A DNA stretch of 64,000 bases, from NCBI GenBank assembly GCA_028875225.1, contig JAPPFB010000017.1, positions 3,035 through 67,034 on the forward strand, given 5' to 3'. The position numbers were made by a program, and so were the translations under genes. Under the pieces are notes generated by a model. It made no database searches, was not told the origin of the DNA, and saw only the letters and a list, made by a program, of their open reading frames with translations. Shown here one piece after another: positions 1 to 8,772 of the stretch (position 1 is its first letter; each line of letters begins with the position of its first letter). This stretch comes from Chloroflexota bacterium. GTDB lineage: Bacteria > Chloroflexota > Dehalococcoidia > Bin125.

Positions 1-168
1 CAACACCCTTCCGCGCTTTTTTTGTTCGTAACCGCTAACCCAACCCTCCGGGGCCCCGGCGCGGGGGGGGCGGGGCGTTTTAACCCCGGGGGGGGCCCCC
101 CCGCCTTGGGGGGGGCGACTTCATTAGGGGATGACGCGCGGGTCTCCAGCGGGAGCAGGGCTGACGCC
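1..168. other. Homopolymer-rich contig-end sequence, no gene
   Basis: The first ~140 bases contain long runs of G and C (around 65-135) unlike anything else in the window, and no plausible gene. A contig end with unreliable base calls is the simplest explanation. The thioredoxin-TPR gene ends just after it. Confidence 0.5.
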
Positions 169-1272
169 TTAGAACAGCAGCCGACCCAGTCTCTTGCGGT
201 ACTCGATGACAAGCGGCTGATCGTCGCCCAGGATTGAGAAGATGCCGAGCAGCGTTTTGCGGGCCGCTTCTTCGCCTGCGTGCTTGTCGAGTTTGACCGA
301 CTCGAGCAACTCGTCGAGGGCTTCCATCCACTGACTCTCGATGGCCAGCAGACAACCGTGGCGATAGCGGACCATCGCGTCGTCGGGGTGCAGGTCAACG
401 GCGCGCCGAATCTCGTCGGCCTCATAGCCGTTGAGCGCGGCGTTGAGTTCCATCGAGGTGAACACGCTCTTGCTCATCGGGTGGTTGGGCCAGCGCCGAG
501 CCAGCTCGGCCGCGCGGTCGGTCTCGCCCATGCGCAGCAGGATTGCCGCTAGGCCAACCCCGGCCGGTTCGTGATTCGGATCCTCTTCCAGTGCGGACTC
601 GAAGTGCAGGCGGGCAATGGGGATCTGGTTCTCCTGCATCATGCGGTAGCCCTCTGCCGCCTTCATGTCAGCTTCCGAGGGAATCAACGAGTCGTAGAAC
701 GCGCGGACCTGCTCCTCAGGAATCGCGCCGACGAACTTGTTGACGAGCTGACCGCCGACGAAGGCGAAGACGGCCGGAATGCCCTCGACCTGCAGCGCCT
801 GGGCGACCTGCGGGTTCTCGTCGGTATTGACCTTGACGAGCTGGATCTGCCCGTCCCGCTCGTAGGCGAGCTTCTCCAGGATCGGGCCAAGGATGCGGCA
901 GGGCCCGCACCACGGAGCCCAACAGTCGACGACCACCGGAATCTCGTGCGAACGCTGGATGACGTCCTGAGCGAACGTCGCATCGGTCGAGTCGACGACA
1001 GCAGCGACATGTCCTTCCAGGCCTTGCGGCTCGCCCTGGTCGGAGGCATCCTCACGCTGTCCAGGCGGCGGGATCTCTCGAATCGGAATCGGCGCGGGAG
1101 GAGGCGCAGCCGGCGCCGGCTGCACACGACGCATTGGCTGCCCGGAGGCCGAATAGATGACCGGCCCGGATGGTTGTTGCTGCTGGGGAGCAGGCGGAGG
1201 TCCGCCGCCGGGATTCCTGGGCTGAACTCGGTCGCGCGGAAACGGGATCGGATCGGGCGGACGCTGAGACAT
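169..1272 (-). CDS. Thioredoxin-TPR protein (CnoX/YbbN-like)
   Basis: The 367-residue protein has a Pro/Gln-rich N-terminal stretch (about residues 5-75), a thioredoxin fold (about 88-195) with an intact WCGPC redox motif at 121-125 and the cis-proline loop near 168, then a helical TPR-like region to the C-terminus. This layout matches the CnoX/YbbN family of thioredoxin-TPR holdases. Family knowledge suggests a redox-linked chaperone role; unlike E. coli CnoX, both cysteines are kept, so oxidoreductase activity is likely. The proline-rich head is not typical of the family and is probably disordered. It is last in a same-strand series behind the pyruvate dehydrogenase genes. Confidence 0.8.
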   Translation of the reverse strand: MSQRPPDPIPFPRDRVQPRNPGGGPPPAPQQQQPSGPVIYSASGQPMRRVQPAPAAPPPAPIPIREIPPPGQREDASDQGEPQGLEGHVAAVVDSTDATFAQDVIQRSHEIPVVVDCWAPWCGPCRILGPILEKLAYERDGQIQLVKVNTDENPQVAQALQVEGIPAVFAFVGGQLVNKFVGAIPEEQVRAFYDSLIPSEADMKAAEGYRMMQENQIPIARLHFESALEEDPNHEPAGVGLAAILLRMGETDRAAELARRWPNHPMSKSVFTSMELNAALNGYEADEIRRAVDLHPDDAMVRYRHGCLLAIESQWMEALDELLESVKLDKHAGEEAARKTLLGIFSILGDDQPLVIEYRKRLGRLLF

Positions 1273-1296
1273 GCGGCTCTCCGGAAGCTGGATTGA

Positions 1297-1497
1297 CTAC
1301 CAGTTGGTGTAGCGCTTGCGTTTGGGGAAGTTGGCAGAGCGGTTCTTGGTCGAGTTGTTCTCGAAGATTCCCGACACCACACGCTCCGCTTCCGCGTCGC
1401 ACTTGGGACACGGAGACGGCTCTGAGGCGCGTGTCATCGGTCGAATCTTCTCGAAGTTCTCGCTGCACACATCGCAGCGATAGGTGTACACCGGCAT
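1297..1497 (-). CDS. FmdB-family zinc ribbon protein
   Basis: This 66-residue protein begins MPVYTYRC and carries two CxxC pairs (Cys8/Cys11 and Cys30/Cys33), the hallmark of FmdB-type putative regulatory zinc ribbons. A longer frame exists upstream, but the start at 1497 is preceded at good distance by a strong AGGAGG ribosome binding site, and the family always begins at this MPxYxYxC motif. The C-terminus is basic (KRKR). The role of FmdB proteins is poorly defined; regulatory or translation-associated functions are suggested. It lies between folP and the thioredoxin-TPR gene on the same strand. Confidence 0.85.
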   Translation of the reverse strand: MPVYTYRCDVCSENFEKIRPMTRASEPSPCPKCDAEAERVVSGIFENNSTKNRSANFPKRKRYTNW

Positions 1498-1537
1498 ATG
1501 GTTTGCCTCCTGCGAACGTTCGCCAATTGGAGCGAGT

Positions 1538-2413
1538 TTATCGTGCTCGCTTGCTGAGGTCGCCGCGCCGCAGAGCGCGGGCCGCCGTCGACACATTCAA
1601 CGCCCAGGCGATCTCCTCGACGTCGTGGACGCGAACGACGTGGGCGCCCATCCAGGCGGCGAGCACATTGAACGCGATCGTGGCTTCGACCATTCCCGGC
1701 CGACTCTGCGCGTCGTGCGAGCGCAACGCGCCGTGGCCCAGCATTTCAGCCAGGAAGCCTTTGCGCGAGGCGGAGATCAGCACGGGATGGCCGAGGCTGG
1801 CGAGATTGGGCAAGTCCAGTAGCAGTCTGAGATTGTCGTCAAGTCCCCGTCCAAACTGGAAACCGGGATCGATCCAGACGGCAGGGGCGCCGGCGGCCTG
1901 GATCTCCGATGCTCGGCGGCTGAGATACTCTCTGACCTCAGTCGCAACGTCGTCGTACTCATGGGCTACTTCACGATGTCGCTGCGGCCGGCCCCGCATG
2001 TGCATGACGGCGATCGGCGTGCGCGTCTCAACCGCCACCTTGACAGTGTCCGGATCGGCTCCCGTGATGTCGTTGATCAGATGCGCGCCAGCCTCAACCG
2101 CCGCGCGTGCGACGGGCGCGGTCCAGGTATCGACCGATACGAGATGTCCCTCGGCGACTAGCGACTCGACGACAGGGGCCACGCGGGCGATTTCCTCTTC
2201 CGGACGAACCTCCATCGCGCCTGTTCGGGTCGACTGCGCGCCCACATCGATCATCGACGCGCCGGCGGATCTGAGGGCGTCGGCCCGGCGCGGCGCCTCG
2301 GCGATGTCGACCACCGAGTCCGAGACCGGCGAGTCTGTAGCGACGTTGAGGATGCCCATCACCAGACATCGGTCGCGGACGTCGAACGTCTGGCCGCCCA
2401 ATTCGATCAACAT
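1538..2413 (-). CDS. folP: Dihydropteroate synthase or close homologue, altered pterin/pABA loops
   Basis: The protein has 291 residues, a normal length for dihydropteroate synthase, which joins 6-hydroxymethyl-dihydropterin pyrophosphate and p-aminobenzoate. Conserved elements are present: MGILNV (19-24), a VSVDT strand, LINDI, MHMRG, the DPGFQFG segment, SRKGF and RVHDV near the C-terminus. Two catalytic loops differ. Loop 1 reads NVATDSPVSD instead of NVTPDSFSDGG, and loop 2 reads STRTGA instead of STRPGA. These are the positions of E. coli F28 and P64, where classical sulfonamide-resistance changes occur. It sits 10 bp after lpd. It may be a functional resistant enzyme or a paralogue with another substrate. 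Confidence 0.75.
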   Translation of the reverse strand: MLIELGGQTFDVRDRCLVMGILNVATDSPVSDSVVDIAEAPRRADALRSAGASMIDVGAQSTRTGAMEVRPEEEIARVAPVVESLVAEGHLVSVDTWTAPVARAAVEAGAHLINDITGADPDTVKVAVETRTPIAVMHMRGRPQRHREVAHEYDDVATEVREYLSRRASEIQAAGAPAVWIDPGFQFGRGLDDNLRLLLDLPNLASLGHPVLISASRKGFLAEMLGHGALRSHDAQSRPGMVEATIAFNVLAAWMGAHVVRVHDVEEIAWALNVSTAARALRRGDLSKRAR

Positions 2414-2423
2414 GAACAGGGCC

Positions 2424-3857
2424 TCAACGCTTGCGGCTGAGGTAGTGCGGGCTGCGTCCGAAGAAGACCTGCGCCGCTTCCATAATCGACTCGTTGAGCG
2501 TCGGATGGGCGTGGATCGATTCTGCCAGGTCGGAGACTCGAGCGCCGAGCTCGACCGCCAGGACGCCTTCGCCGATCAACTCACCCGCGCCAGGACCCAC
2601 GACCTGCATGCCAAGAACGCGTTCGGAGCCATTCTCGACCACCAGGCGCGTCAGACCGTCGTTTCTTCCGGACGCCGAAGCGCGTCCAAGCGCCGCCCAG
2701 GGGAAGCTGACGGTCGTGGCGTCGACGTCGAGCACTGTGGCGTCGGACTGCGTGAGTCCGCACCAGGCGATCTCCGGGTCGGTGAAGATCACCGCCGGCA
2801 CCGCCAGCGGCCTGAACGCCGACGGCTCGCCGAGAATCGCTTCGACCGCCACGGCCGCTTCGGCCGTCGCCTTGTGGGCCAACATCGGCTCGCCGGCGAC
2901 ATCTCCAATCGCAAAGATCGAGGGCTCGGCAGTGCGACGTTGATCATCGGTGACGATGAATCCGTTCGCGTCCACGTGGGCCTGTGTGCGATGCAGACCG
3001 AGTCCGGCGCTGTTGGGCCGACGGCCGGTCGCGATCAGCACGCGATCAAAGCGTTCCCTGGTCTCGATTCCTTCCTGGTCCGCAATCACGGCTTCAATGC
3101 CGTCTTCAACCTCGGTCAACGACGTGACCGAAGTGTTCACCCTGATTGACGTGAAGCGGGATCGCAGGCTGCGCTCCAGCACTCGAACCAGATCCCGTTC
3201 GACTCCGGTGAGAATCTGTGGCAGCGCCTCCACCACACTGACGCTGGTTCCCAGTTCCGCGTAGACTGTCCCGAGTTCGAGACCGATGTAGCCGCCGCCG
3301 ATAACCAGCAGGGAGTCGGGAACTTCCGACAACGTGAGCGCGTCGGTCGAGTCCATGACTCGATCCGATTCAAGCTGCAGAGCCCGAGGGACCACGGGCG
3401 TCGAACCGGTCGCGACGATCAGCGCGTCAAAGTCCAAGGGCAGGACCTCGCCGTTGGACTCGACGTTGAGTTGGTTGGCGTCGCGGATGCGTCCGTAGCC
3501 CTGCTGATACTGCACGTTGTGCTGGCGTCGCAGGAGCCCGAGTCCGTTCGTCATCTTGCGAACGACGCCGTCCTTCCAATCGCGCAGCACATCGACATCA
3601 ATGGTCGGTTCACCAAAATCGATGCCCCAGTCGGCGGCATGACGTGTCTCTCGAATCAGTTTGGCCACGTGCAGGAGCGCCTTGGAGGGAATGCATCCTT
3701 CGTACAGGCAGATGCCACCTGGCTGTGGCCTGGTATCGACGAGGGTGACGTCGAGGCCTCGCTCTGCGGCGTGAAAGGCCGCGGGATACCCGCCTGGCCC
3801 CGCTCCCAGCACGACCAGACGCAAGCCGTCATTCGGCGATGAACTGCCGTTGACCAT
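2424..3857 (-). CDS. lpd: Dihydrolipoamide dehydrogenase (E3)
   Basis: This 477-residue flavoprotein reoxidises the dihydrolipoyl group of E2 with NAD+. The FAD-binding GAGPGG is at 18-23, the redox-active disulfide is Cys50/Cys55 in CLYEGC (the family usually has CLNVGC), a second GGGYIGLE motif binds NAD, and the C-terminal HPTLNE supplies the catalytic His-Glu pair. The start at 3857 lies 3 bp after the aceF stop, so the genes are almost certainly co-transcribed as aceE-aceF-lpd. Confidence 0.95.
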   Translation of the reverse strand: MVNGSSSPNDGLRLVVLGAGPGGYPAAFHAAERGLDVTLVDTRPQPGGICLYEGCIPSKALLHVAKLIRETRHAADWGIDFGEPTIDVDVLRDWKDGVVRKMTNGLGLLRRQHNVQYQQGYGRIRDANQLNVESNGEVLPLDFDALIVATGSTPVVPRALQLESDRVMDSTDALTLSEVPDSLLVIGGGYIGLELGTVYAELGTSVSVVEALPQILTGVERDLVRVLERSLRSRFTSIRVNTSVTSLTEVEDGIEAVIADQEGIETRERFDRVLIATGRRPNSAGLGLHRTQAHVDANGFIVTDDQRRTAEPSIFAIGDVAGEPMLAHKATAEAAVAVEAILGEPSAFRPLAVPAVIFTDPEIAWCGLTQSDATVLDVDATTVSFPWAALGRASASGRNDGLTRLVVENGSERVLGMQVVGPGAGELIGEGVLAVELGARVSDLAESIHAHPTLNESIMEAAQVFFGRSPHYLSRKR

Positions 3858-3860
3858 CCC

Positions 3861-5261
3861 TCAGCTCCCCAGCGCGAGCACGAGCGGCTGGCGGATGACG
3901 TCGGCAATCCAGGTCATGAACCGCGCGCCATCGGCGCCGTCCATGACGCGATGGTCGAACGTGAACGAAAGCGGCAAGATGCTGCGCGGCTCCCAGTCGT
4001 TCAGCGGATCCGACCAGACCGGACGCCGCTCGGCCCGGCCAATGCCGAGAATCGCCGTATTGGGGTGGTGAATCACCGGCGTGAAGTGTCCCGTGCCCAT
4101 GCCACCCAGGTTGGTCACGGTGAAGCTGCTGCCGCGGAAGTCCTGCAAGCCAAGATCGCCCGAACGTGCGCGTTCGGAAATGTCCGTCAGTTCGACCGAG
4201 ATCTCGATGATGTTCTTTTCATCCACATCGCGAATCACCGGCACAACCAACCCTCGCGGCGTGTCGACGGCCACGCCAAGATGGACATAATGCTTGAGGA
4301 CCAGTTCGTCCGCCTCCGCGTCGATGGAGCTGTTCACGTGCGGGTGAGCCTTCAGTGCTGCAGCGGTGATCTTGAGCAGGATGGCAGTAATGGTGAGACG
4401 CCCGCCCGCCTCCTCGGCTCTCTCTCGATAGTCCCGGCGGACCTGCTCCAGTTCGGTCACGTCGGCGGTGTGGAAGAGCGTGACGTGGGGGATCTCGTGC
4501 CACGACGCGGCCATGTTGCGCTTGATCGTGCGTCGCAGACGGGTCATGGGAACACGGTCGACCGAGCCGAACTCGGAGAAGTCCGGTAACGGTCCTGGCG
4601 ACCGAGCGGAATGGACAGGATCGGGCGCCTGCGCCGGCGTCTCACGCGAGTGGCGCTTGACGTCTTCCTGATCGATGCGCCCGCCGGGACCGCTGCCCGG
4701 AACGGTACGAATGTCAACGCCAATCTCTCGGGCAAATCGCCTCACCGATGGCGAAGCAAAGACCGGTCGTAACTCCAGATCGCCCTCGACCAACGGCGGC
4801 TGAGCAGCAGGCGGCACGTGAAGAATCGGCGCGGGATGGTCACGGGTGTCTTGCAGCGGCTCCGGTTCAGGATCGGCGGGTGGCGGCGGTTCGCTCACGA
4901 CTGCAGAAGCCGGCGGTTCATCCGGGTCAGGCAGATCGGCCGCGTCGGGAATGACGATCGGTTCAGCCGCCTGGGAAACGGGAGGCGCTGAGGGATCTGC
5001 GTCCTCCGTTGCCGTGACGCTGAGCACAGGATCGCCAGGGCGAATGGTGTCACCGACTCGAACGTGAATCTCGGTCACGCTTCCGGAGACCGGCGAGGGG
5101 AGATCGATCGTTGCTTTCTCGGTTTCAATCTCGACGATCGGCTGTTCAATCGCAATCTGATCACCGACGCTGACGTAGATCTGAAGCACATCCGCCTCTT
5201 CGATGTCCTCGCCCAGATCGGGCAAGAGCACGGCGCCGGCGTCGGATGCGGTCGTGGTCAT
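3861..5261 (-). CDS. aceF: Pyruvate dehydrogenase E2, dihydrolipoyl acetyltransferase
   Basis: The 466-residue E2 has a single N-terminal lipoyl domain (about 11-86) with the lipoylated lysine K49 in the ETEKA motif, a long Pro/Glu-rich linker, a peripheral subunit-binding domain (about 165-205, SPSVRRFAREIGVD) and a C-terminal acetyltransferase domain with the DHRVMDGA active-site motif. Many E2 chains paired with a homodimeric E1 have two or three lipoyl domains; this one has one. It lies between aceE and lpd. Its lipoyl group would be supplied by the divergent lipB-lipA genes. Confidence 0.94.
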   Translation of the reverse strand: MTTTASDAGAVLLPDLGEDIEEADVLQIYVSVGDQIAIEQPIVEIETEKATIDLPSPVSGSVTEIHVRVGDTIRPGDPVLSVTATEDADPSAPPVSQAAEPIVIPDAADLPDPDEPPASAVVSEPPPPADPEPEPLQDTRDHPAPILHVPPAAQPPLVEGDLELRPVFASPSVRRFAREIGVDIRTVPGSGPGGRIDQEDVKRHSRETPAQAPDPVHSARSPGPLPDFSEFGSVDRVPMTRLRRTIKRNMAASWHEIPHVTLFHTADVTELEQVRRDYRERAEEAGGRLTITAILLKITAAALKAHPHVNSSIDAEADELVLKHYVHLGVAVDTPRGLVVPVIRDVDEKNIIEISVELTDISERARSGDLGLQDFRGSSFTVTNLGGMGTGHFTPVIHHPNTAILGIGRAERRPVWSDPLNDWEPRSILPLSFTFDHRVMDGADGARFMTWIADVIRQPLVLALGS

Positions 5262-5270
5262 CTTGATGTC

Positions 5271-7967
5271 CTAACGCAGCGAAGGATCCGGCCGCGCCGG
5301 GTCGATTCCGAGGCTGTCGCGGGCCTTGATAAGCAAGTCGCCGTCGATTTCATCGCGCCGGCTCAGTGCGCTCAGCGCCGACCAGACCACGTGATTGGCG
5401 TCCACCTCGAAGAAGTCGCGCAGCGCCTCGCGAGTGTCCGATCGGCCGAAGCCGTCGGTGCCGAGCGCTGTCAACGGTCCAGGCAGCCAGCGGGCGACCA
5501 GATCAGGCAGCGATGATGTGTAGTCGGTCGCGGCGACGATCGGCGCATCGCAGCCGTTCAGCGAAGTCTCCAGCCAGGATTCACGCGCCTGCTCAAACGG
5601 ATTCAGCCGATTCCAGCGATCGGCTTGCAGCGCCTCGCGCCGCAGCTCGGTGTACGACGTGACGGACCAGACATCGGCGCGGACGCCGAAGTCGTCTCGC
5701 AGAATGTGCTGCGCGCGCCTGACCTCGTTCAGAATCGGCCCGCTGCCGAACAGACGCACCTGCGGCGACTCAACCGGAGAGAGCGGGTAGATGCCGCGCA
5801 GAATGCCCTCCCGCACAATCTCCGACTCAGGCATCGGCGGCTGGACATAGGTCTCATTCTCGACCGTGACGTAGTAGAAAATGCTCTCGTCCTCGTCGTG
5901 CATGCGCCGAATGCCATCCTGCACGATGACCGCCAACTCGTAGGCGTACGCCGGGTCATAGGCGACCAGATTCGGAATGACTGACGCCAGGACATGACTG
6001 TGACCGTCCTGGTGCTGGAGTCCCTCGCCATTCAGCGTCGTCCGCCCTGCGGTGGCGCCGATCAGAAATCCGCGCGCCCGAGCATCCCCCGCGGCAAACG
6101 CGAGATCGCCGAACCGCTGCAAGCCAAACATCGAGTAGAAGATGAAGAACGGGATCATCGGCACCTTGAGCGACGAATACGCCATCCCTCCGGCAATGAA
6201 CGACGACATGGCGCCGGCCTCAGTGATGCCTTCCTCCAGGATCTGGCCGTCGCGCGATTCCTTGTAGTAGAGCAATCGATCAGAATCCACCGGCTCATAC
6301 AGCTGGCCGGTCGAGGCATAGATGCCGAACTCGCGGAACATGCCTTCCATCCCGAACGTACGAGACTCGTCCGGCACGATCGGCACGATGTGCTCGCCAA
6401 GTTCTCGGTCGCGCATCAGACGGCTGAGCATCCTGACGAAACCCATCGTGGTCGACGCCTCGCGCTCGCCCGTCCCTTCGTGAAACTCTGAGAACGTCTC
6501 GTCGGGCGGAGACGTGAGGTGTGATGCTGGTGATCGCCGTTCGGGCACGTGCCCGCCGAGCGCCTCGTTACGGGCAGCGACGTAGCTGGCCTCGCGACTG
6601 TCCTTCGACGGTCGATAGAGGGGCGCGCCAACAACCTCCGCGTCGGAGAGCGGGATCGCGAACCGGTCGCGGAACTGCATGAGCTCGCGTTCGTTCAGTT
6701 CCTTCTGCTGGTGGGTAATGTTGCGGCCCTCGCCGGCCTCGCCCAGGCCGTAGCCCTTGATCGTGCGGGCCAGGATCACCGTCGGCGCGCCGCGATGATT
6801 GCTGGCCGCGTGATAGGCCGCGTGCACCTTGAGTGGATCGTGACCGCCCAGCCGCATTCGCCAGAGCTCGTCGTCCGAGATGTTGTCGACCATGCGCAAG
6901 AGTCTCGGGTCGACCCCCCAGAAGTGCTTGCGGATGTAACTGCCGCCGGCGACCGTGTACTTCTGGTACTCCCCGTCGACGACCTCACCCATGCGTTGGA
7001 CCAGCAGTCCGTGCTCGTCGCGCGCCAGCAGCTGGTCCCATTCCGAGCCCCAGATCACCTTGATCACGTTCCAGCCCACGCCGCGGAATACGGCCTCCAG
7101 CTCTTGGATGATCTGACCGTTCCCCCGAACCGGACCGTCGAGGCGCTGGAGATTGCAGTTGACGACGAAGATCAGGTTGTCCAGCTCCTCACGCGAGGCG
7201 AGCGCGATCGATCCAAGCGTCTCGGGCTCGTCGGTCTCGCCGTCGCCGAGGAAACACCAGACCTTCCGATCCGTCGGCTCCAGCAGGTCGCGATTCTCGA
7301 GATAGCGGATAAAGCGCGCCTGGTAAATCGCCTGGATCGGTCCGAGTCCCATCGAAACGGTGGCGAATTGCCAGTAGTCGTCCATCAACCAGGGATGCGG
7401 ATACGAGGGCAAGCCGCCGGACAGCTCACGGCGGAACTTGTGCAGCTGGTCGGGCGACAGCCGCCCCTCAACGTAGCTGCGCGCGTAGATCCCGGGCGCC
7501 GAGTGACCCTGGAAGTAGATCATGTCGCCGCCGCTGGGATGGTCCTGCCCGCGGAAGAAGTGGTTGAAGCCAACCTCGTACAACGTGGCGGCCGACGCGT
7601 AAGTCGAAATGTGACCGCCGATGCCGTGGTTGTTTTGATTGGCCTCGACGACCATCGCCATCGCGTTCCAGCGAATGATCGACTTGATCCGCCGTTCGAT
7701 GTCGAGATCGCCGGGATACGGCGGTTGCTTTTCAATCGGAATGGTGTTGACGTAGGGCGTCTGCGACGTCACCGGAAGACGGATGCCGGAGCGCTGCGCC
7801 TCGATTTGCAACGTCTGAAGCAGCCGTGACACGCGCTCCGGTCCACGTCGCCTGGCGACGTCGCGGAGCGAATCGATCCAGTCGTTGGTCTCCAGCCAAT
7901 CGTCGGCTCCGGCCGCCTCGGTCGACCGGGCGAGCGCCGTGTACCACGGAGATTCGGAGGTTGTCAT
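5271..7967 (-). CDS. aceE: Pyruvate dehydrogenase E1, homodimeric type
   Basis: At 898 residues this is the full-length fused-chain E1 that decarboxylates pyruvate with thiamine diphosphate and acetylates E2. The ThDP-binding GDGETDEPE...NCNLQ segment is present, as are family signatures such as GHISTYASAATLYEVGFNHF (N-terminal third) and the EGLQHQDGHS loop. The ATG start is at 7967, divergent from lipB across 94 bp. It leads an apparent aceE-aceF-lpd operon. No frameshift or missing domain was seen. Confidence 0.96.
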   Translation of the reverse strand: MTTSESPWYTALARSTEAAGADDWLETNDWIDSLRDVARRRGPERVSRLLQTLQIEAQRSGIRLPVTSQTPYVNTIPIEKQPPYPGDLDIERRIKSIIRWNAMAMVVEANQNNHGIGGHISTYASAATLYEVGFNHFFRGQDHPSGGDMIYFQGHSAPGIYARSYVEGRLSPDQLHKFRRELSGGLPSYPHPWLMDDYWQFATVSMGLGPIQAIYQARFIRYLENRDLLEPTDRKVWCFLGDGETDEPETLGSIALASREELDNLIFVVNCNLQRLDGPVRGNGQIIQELEAVFRGVGWNVIKVIWGSEWDQLLARDEHGLLVQRMGEVVDGEYQKYTVAGGSYIRKHFWGVDPRLLRMVDNISDDELWRMRLGGHDPLKVHAAYHAASNHRGAPTVILARTIKGYGLGEAGEGRNITHQQKELNERELMQFRDRFAIPLSDAEVVGAPLYRPSKDSREASYVAARNEALGGHVPERRSPASHLTSPPDETFSEFHEGTGEREASTTMGFVRMLSRLMRDRELGEHIVPIVPDESRTFGMEGMFREFGIYASTGQLYEPVDSDRLLYYKESRDGQILEEGITEAGAMSSFIAGGMAYSSLKVPMIPFFIFYSMFGLQRFGDLAFAAGDARARGFLIGATAGRTTLNGEGLQHQDGHSHVLASVIPNLVAYDPAYAYELAVIVQDGIRRMHDEDESIFYYVTVENETYVQPPMPESEIVREGILRGIYPLSPVESPQVRLFGSGPILNEVRRAQHILRDDFGVRADVWSVTSYTELRREALQADRWNRLNPFEQARESWLETSLNGCDAPIVAATDYTSSLPDLVARWLPGPLTALGTDGFGRSDTREALRDFFEVDANHVVWSALSALSRRDEIDGDLLIKARDSLGIDPARPDPSLR

Positions 7968-8061
7968 CGTAATCTCAGTCTACTCATCCCGAAGGGACCC
8001 TCCGGTCGCGCAGCCCCGCGATAGATAGACTTAAACAAACGGAAACGGGCATGGAATCAAT

Positions 8062-8772
8062 ATGTCTGCGCTCGTCAACGGGGTCGTGCAAGCAGGCGAA
8101 GAGCGGGGATTCGAGCGCTCCTGCATCGTCCAATACGCGCGAGCAGGGCTCACTTCGTACGAACGGGCCGACGCCTGGCAGCGGTCGAGAGCGCAACTGA
8201 TCGCTGAGGGTGCGCTCCCGGAAATCGTCGTACTCATGCAGCATCATGCCGTCTACACGCAAGGCCGCCGAGGAGGGCGCGAGCACGTCCTGCGTCAACT
8301 CCAGGCGCCCATCATCGACACGGATCGCGGCGGCGATCTCACATTTCACGGACCTGGACAGCTGATCGTCTGGCCCATCCTGCGACTGCGCGAGCGAGGT
8401 ATCGGCATCGCTGACTACGTACGCGGACTGGAGCAGGCCGCCATCAACGCGGCGAACGCATTTGGGCTGGATGCCGACAGGGTGAAAGGACGCCCCGGAG
8501 TCTGGATCGGCAACCGGAAGCTGGCCAGCGTCGGCGTCCGAATCCAATCGGGTGTGAGCCGGCACGGCATGGCCATCAACTGCGACATCGACCTCTCATG
8601 GTTCGATTCAATCCGCGCCTGCGGGATCGCCGATGGCGCGACCACGTCGCTGTCGGCCGAGTTGGGAGAACAGGTCACGGTCGCCCGCTGCGCCGGTGTG
8701 TTGGCGCAGTCCCTGTCCCACGTGTTCAATCTGCGGCTCTCGCCGGTTGGCGACCTGAGGATTGACCAATGA
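8062..8772 (+). CDS. lipB: Octanoyl-[ACP]:protein octanoyltransferase
   Basis: This 236-residue enzyme moves octanoate from acyl carrier protein to lipoyl-domain lysines. It has the signature RGGDLTFHGPGQ (89-100), the catalytic lysine K153 in NRKLASVGV and the acyl-carrying cysteine C187 in RACGIADG followed by TSL. The ATG of lipA overlaps its stop codon, showing translational coupling. It is divergent from aceE, whose E2 partner is the expected substrate. Confidence 0.95.
   Translation: MSALVNGVVQAGEERGFERSCIVQYARAGLTSYERADAWQRSRAQLIAEGALPEIVVLMQHHAVYTQGRRGGREHVLRQLQAPIIDTDRGGDLTFHGPGQLIVWPILRLRERGIGIADYVRGLEQAAINAANAFGLDADRVKGRPGVWIGNRKLASVGVRIQSGVSRHGMAINCDIDLSWFDSIRACGIADGATTSLSAELGEQVTVARCAGVLAQSLSHVFNLRLSPVGDLRIDQ

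Noticed and set aside
1-168. Potential GC-rich regulatory palindromes at the window start
   Set aside because: Homopolymer runs of this type are more likely unreliable contig-end sequence.
1170-3149. 659-residue plus-strand open frame
   Set aside because: It is antisense to folP, FmdB and lpd and has low-complexity Arg/Ser-rich composition; the minus-strand genes carry clear family motifs.
6549-7829. 426-residue plus-strand frame within aceE
   Set aside because: It is the antisense shadow of a complete E1 gene and shows no recognisable motif.
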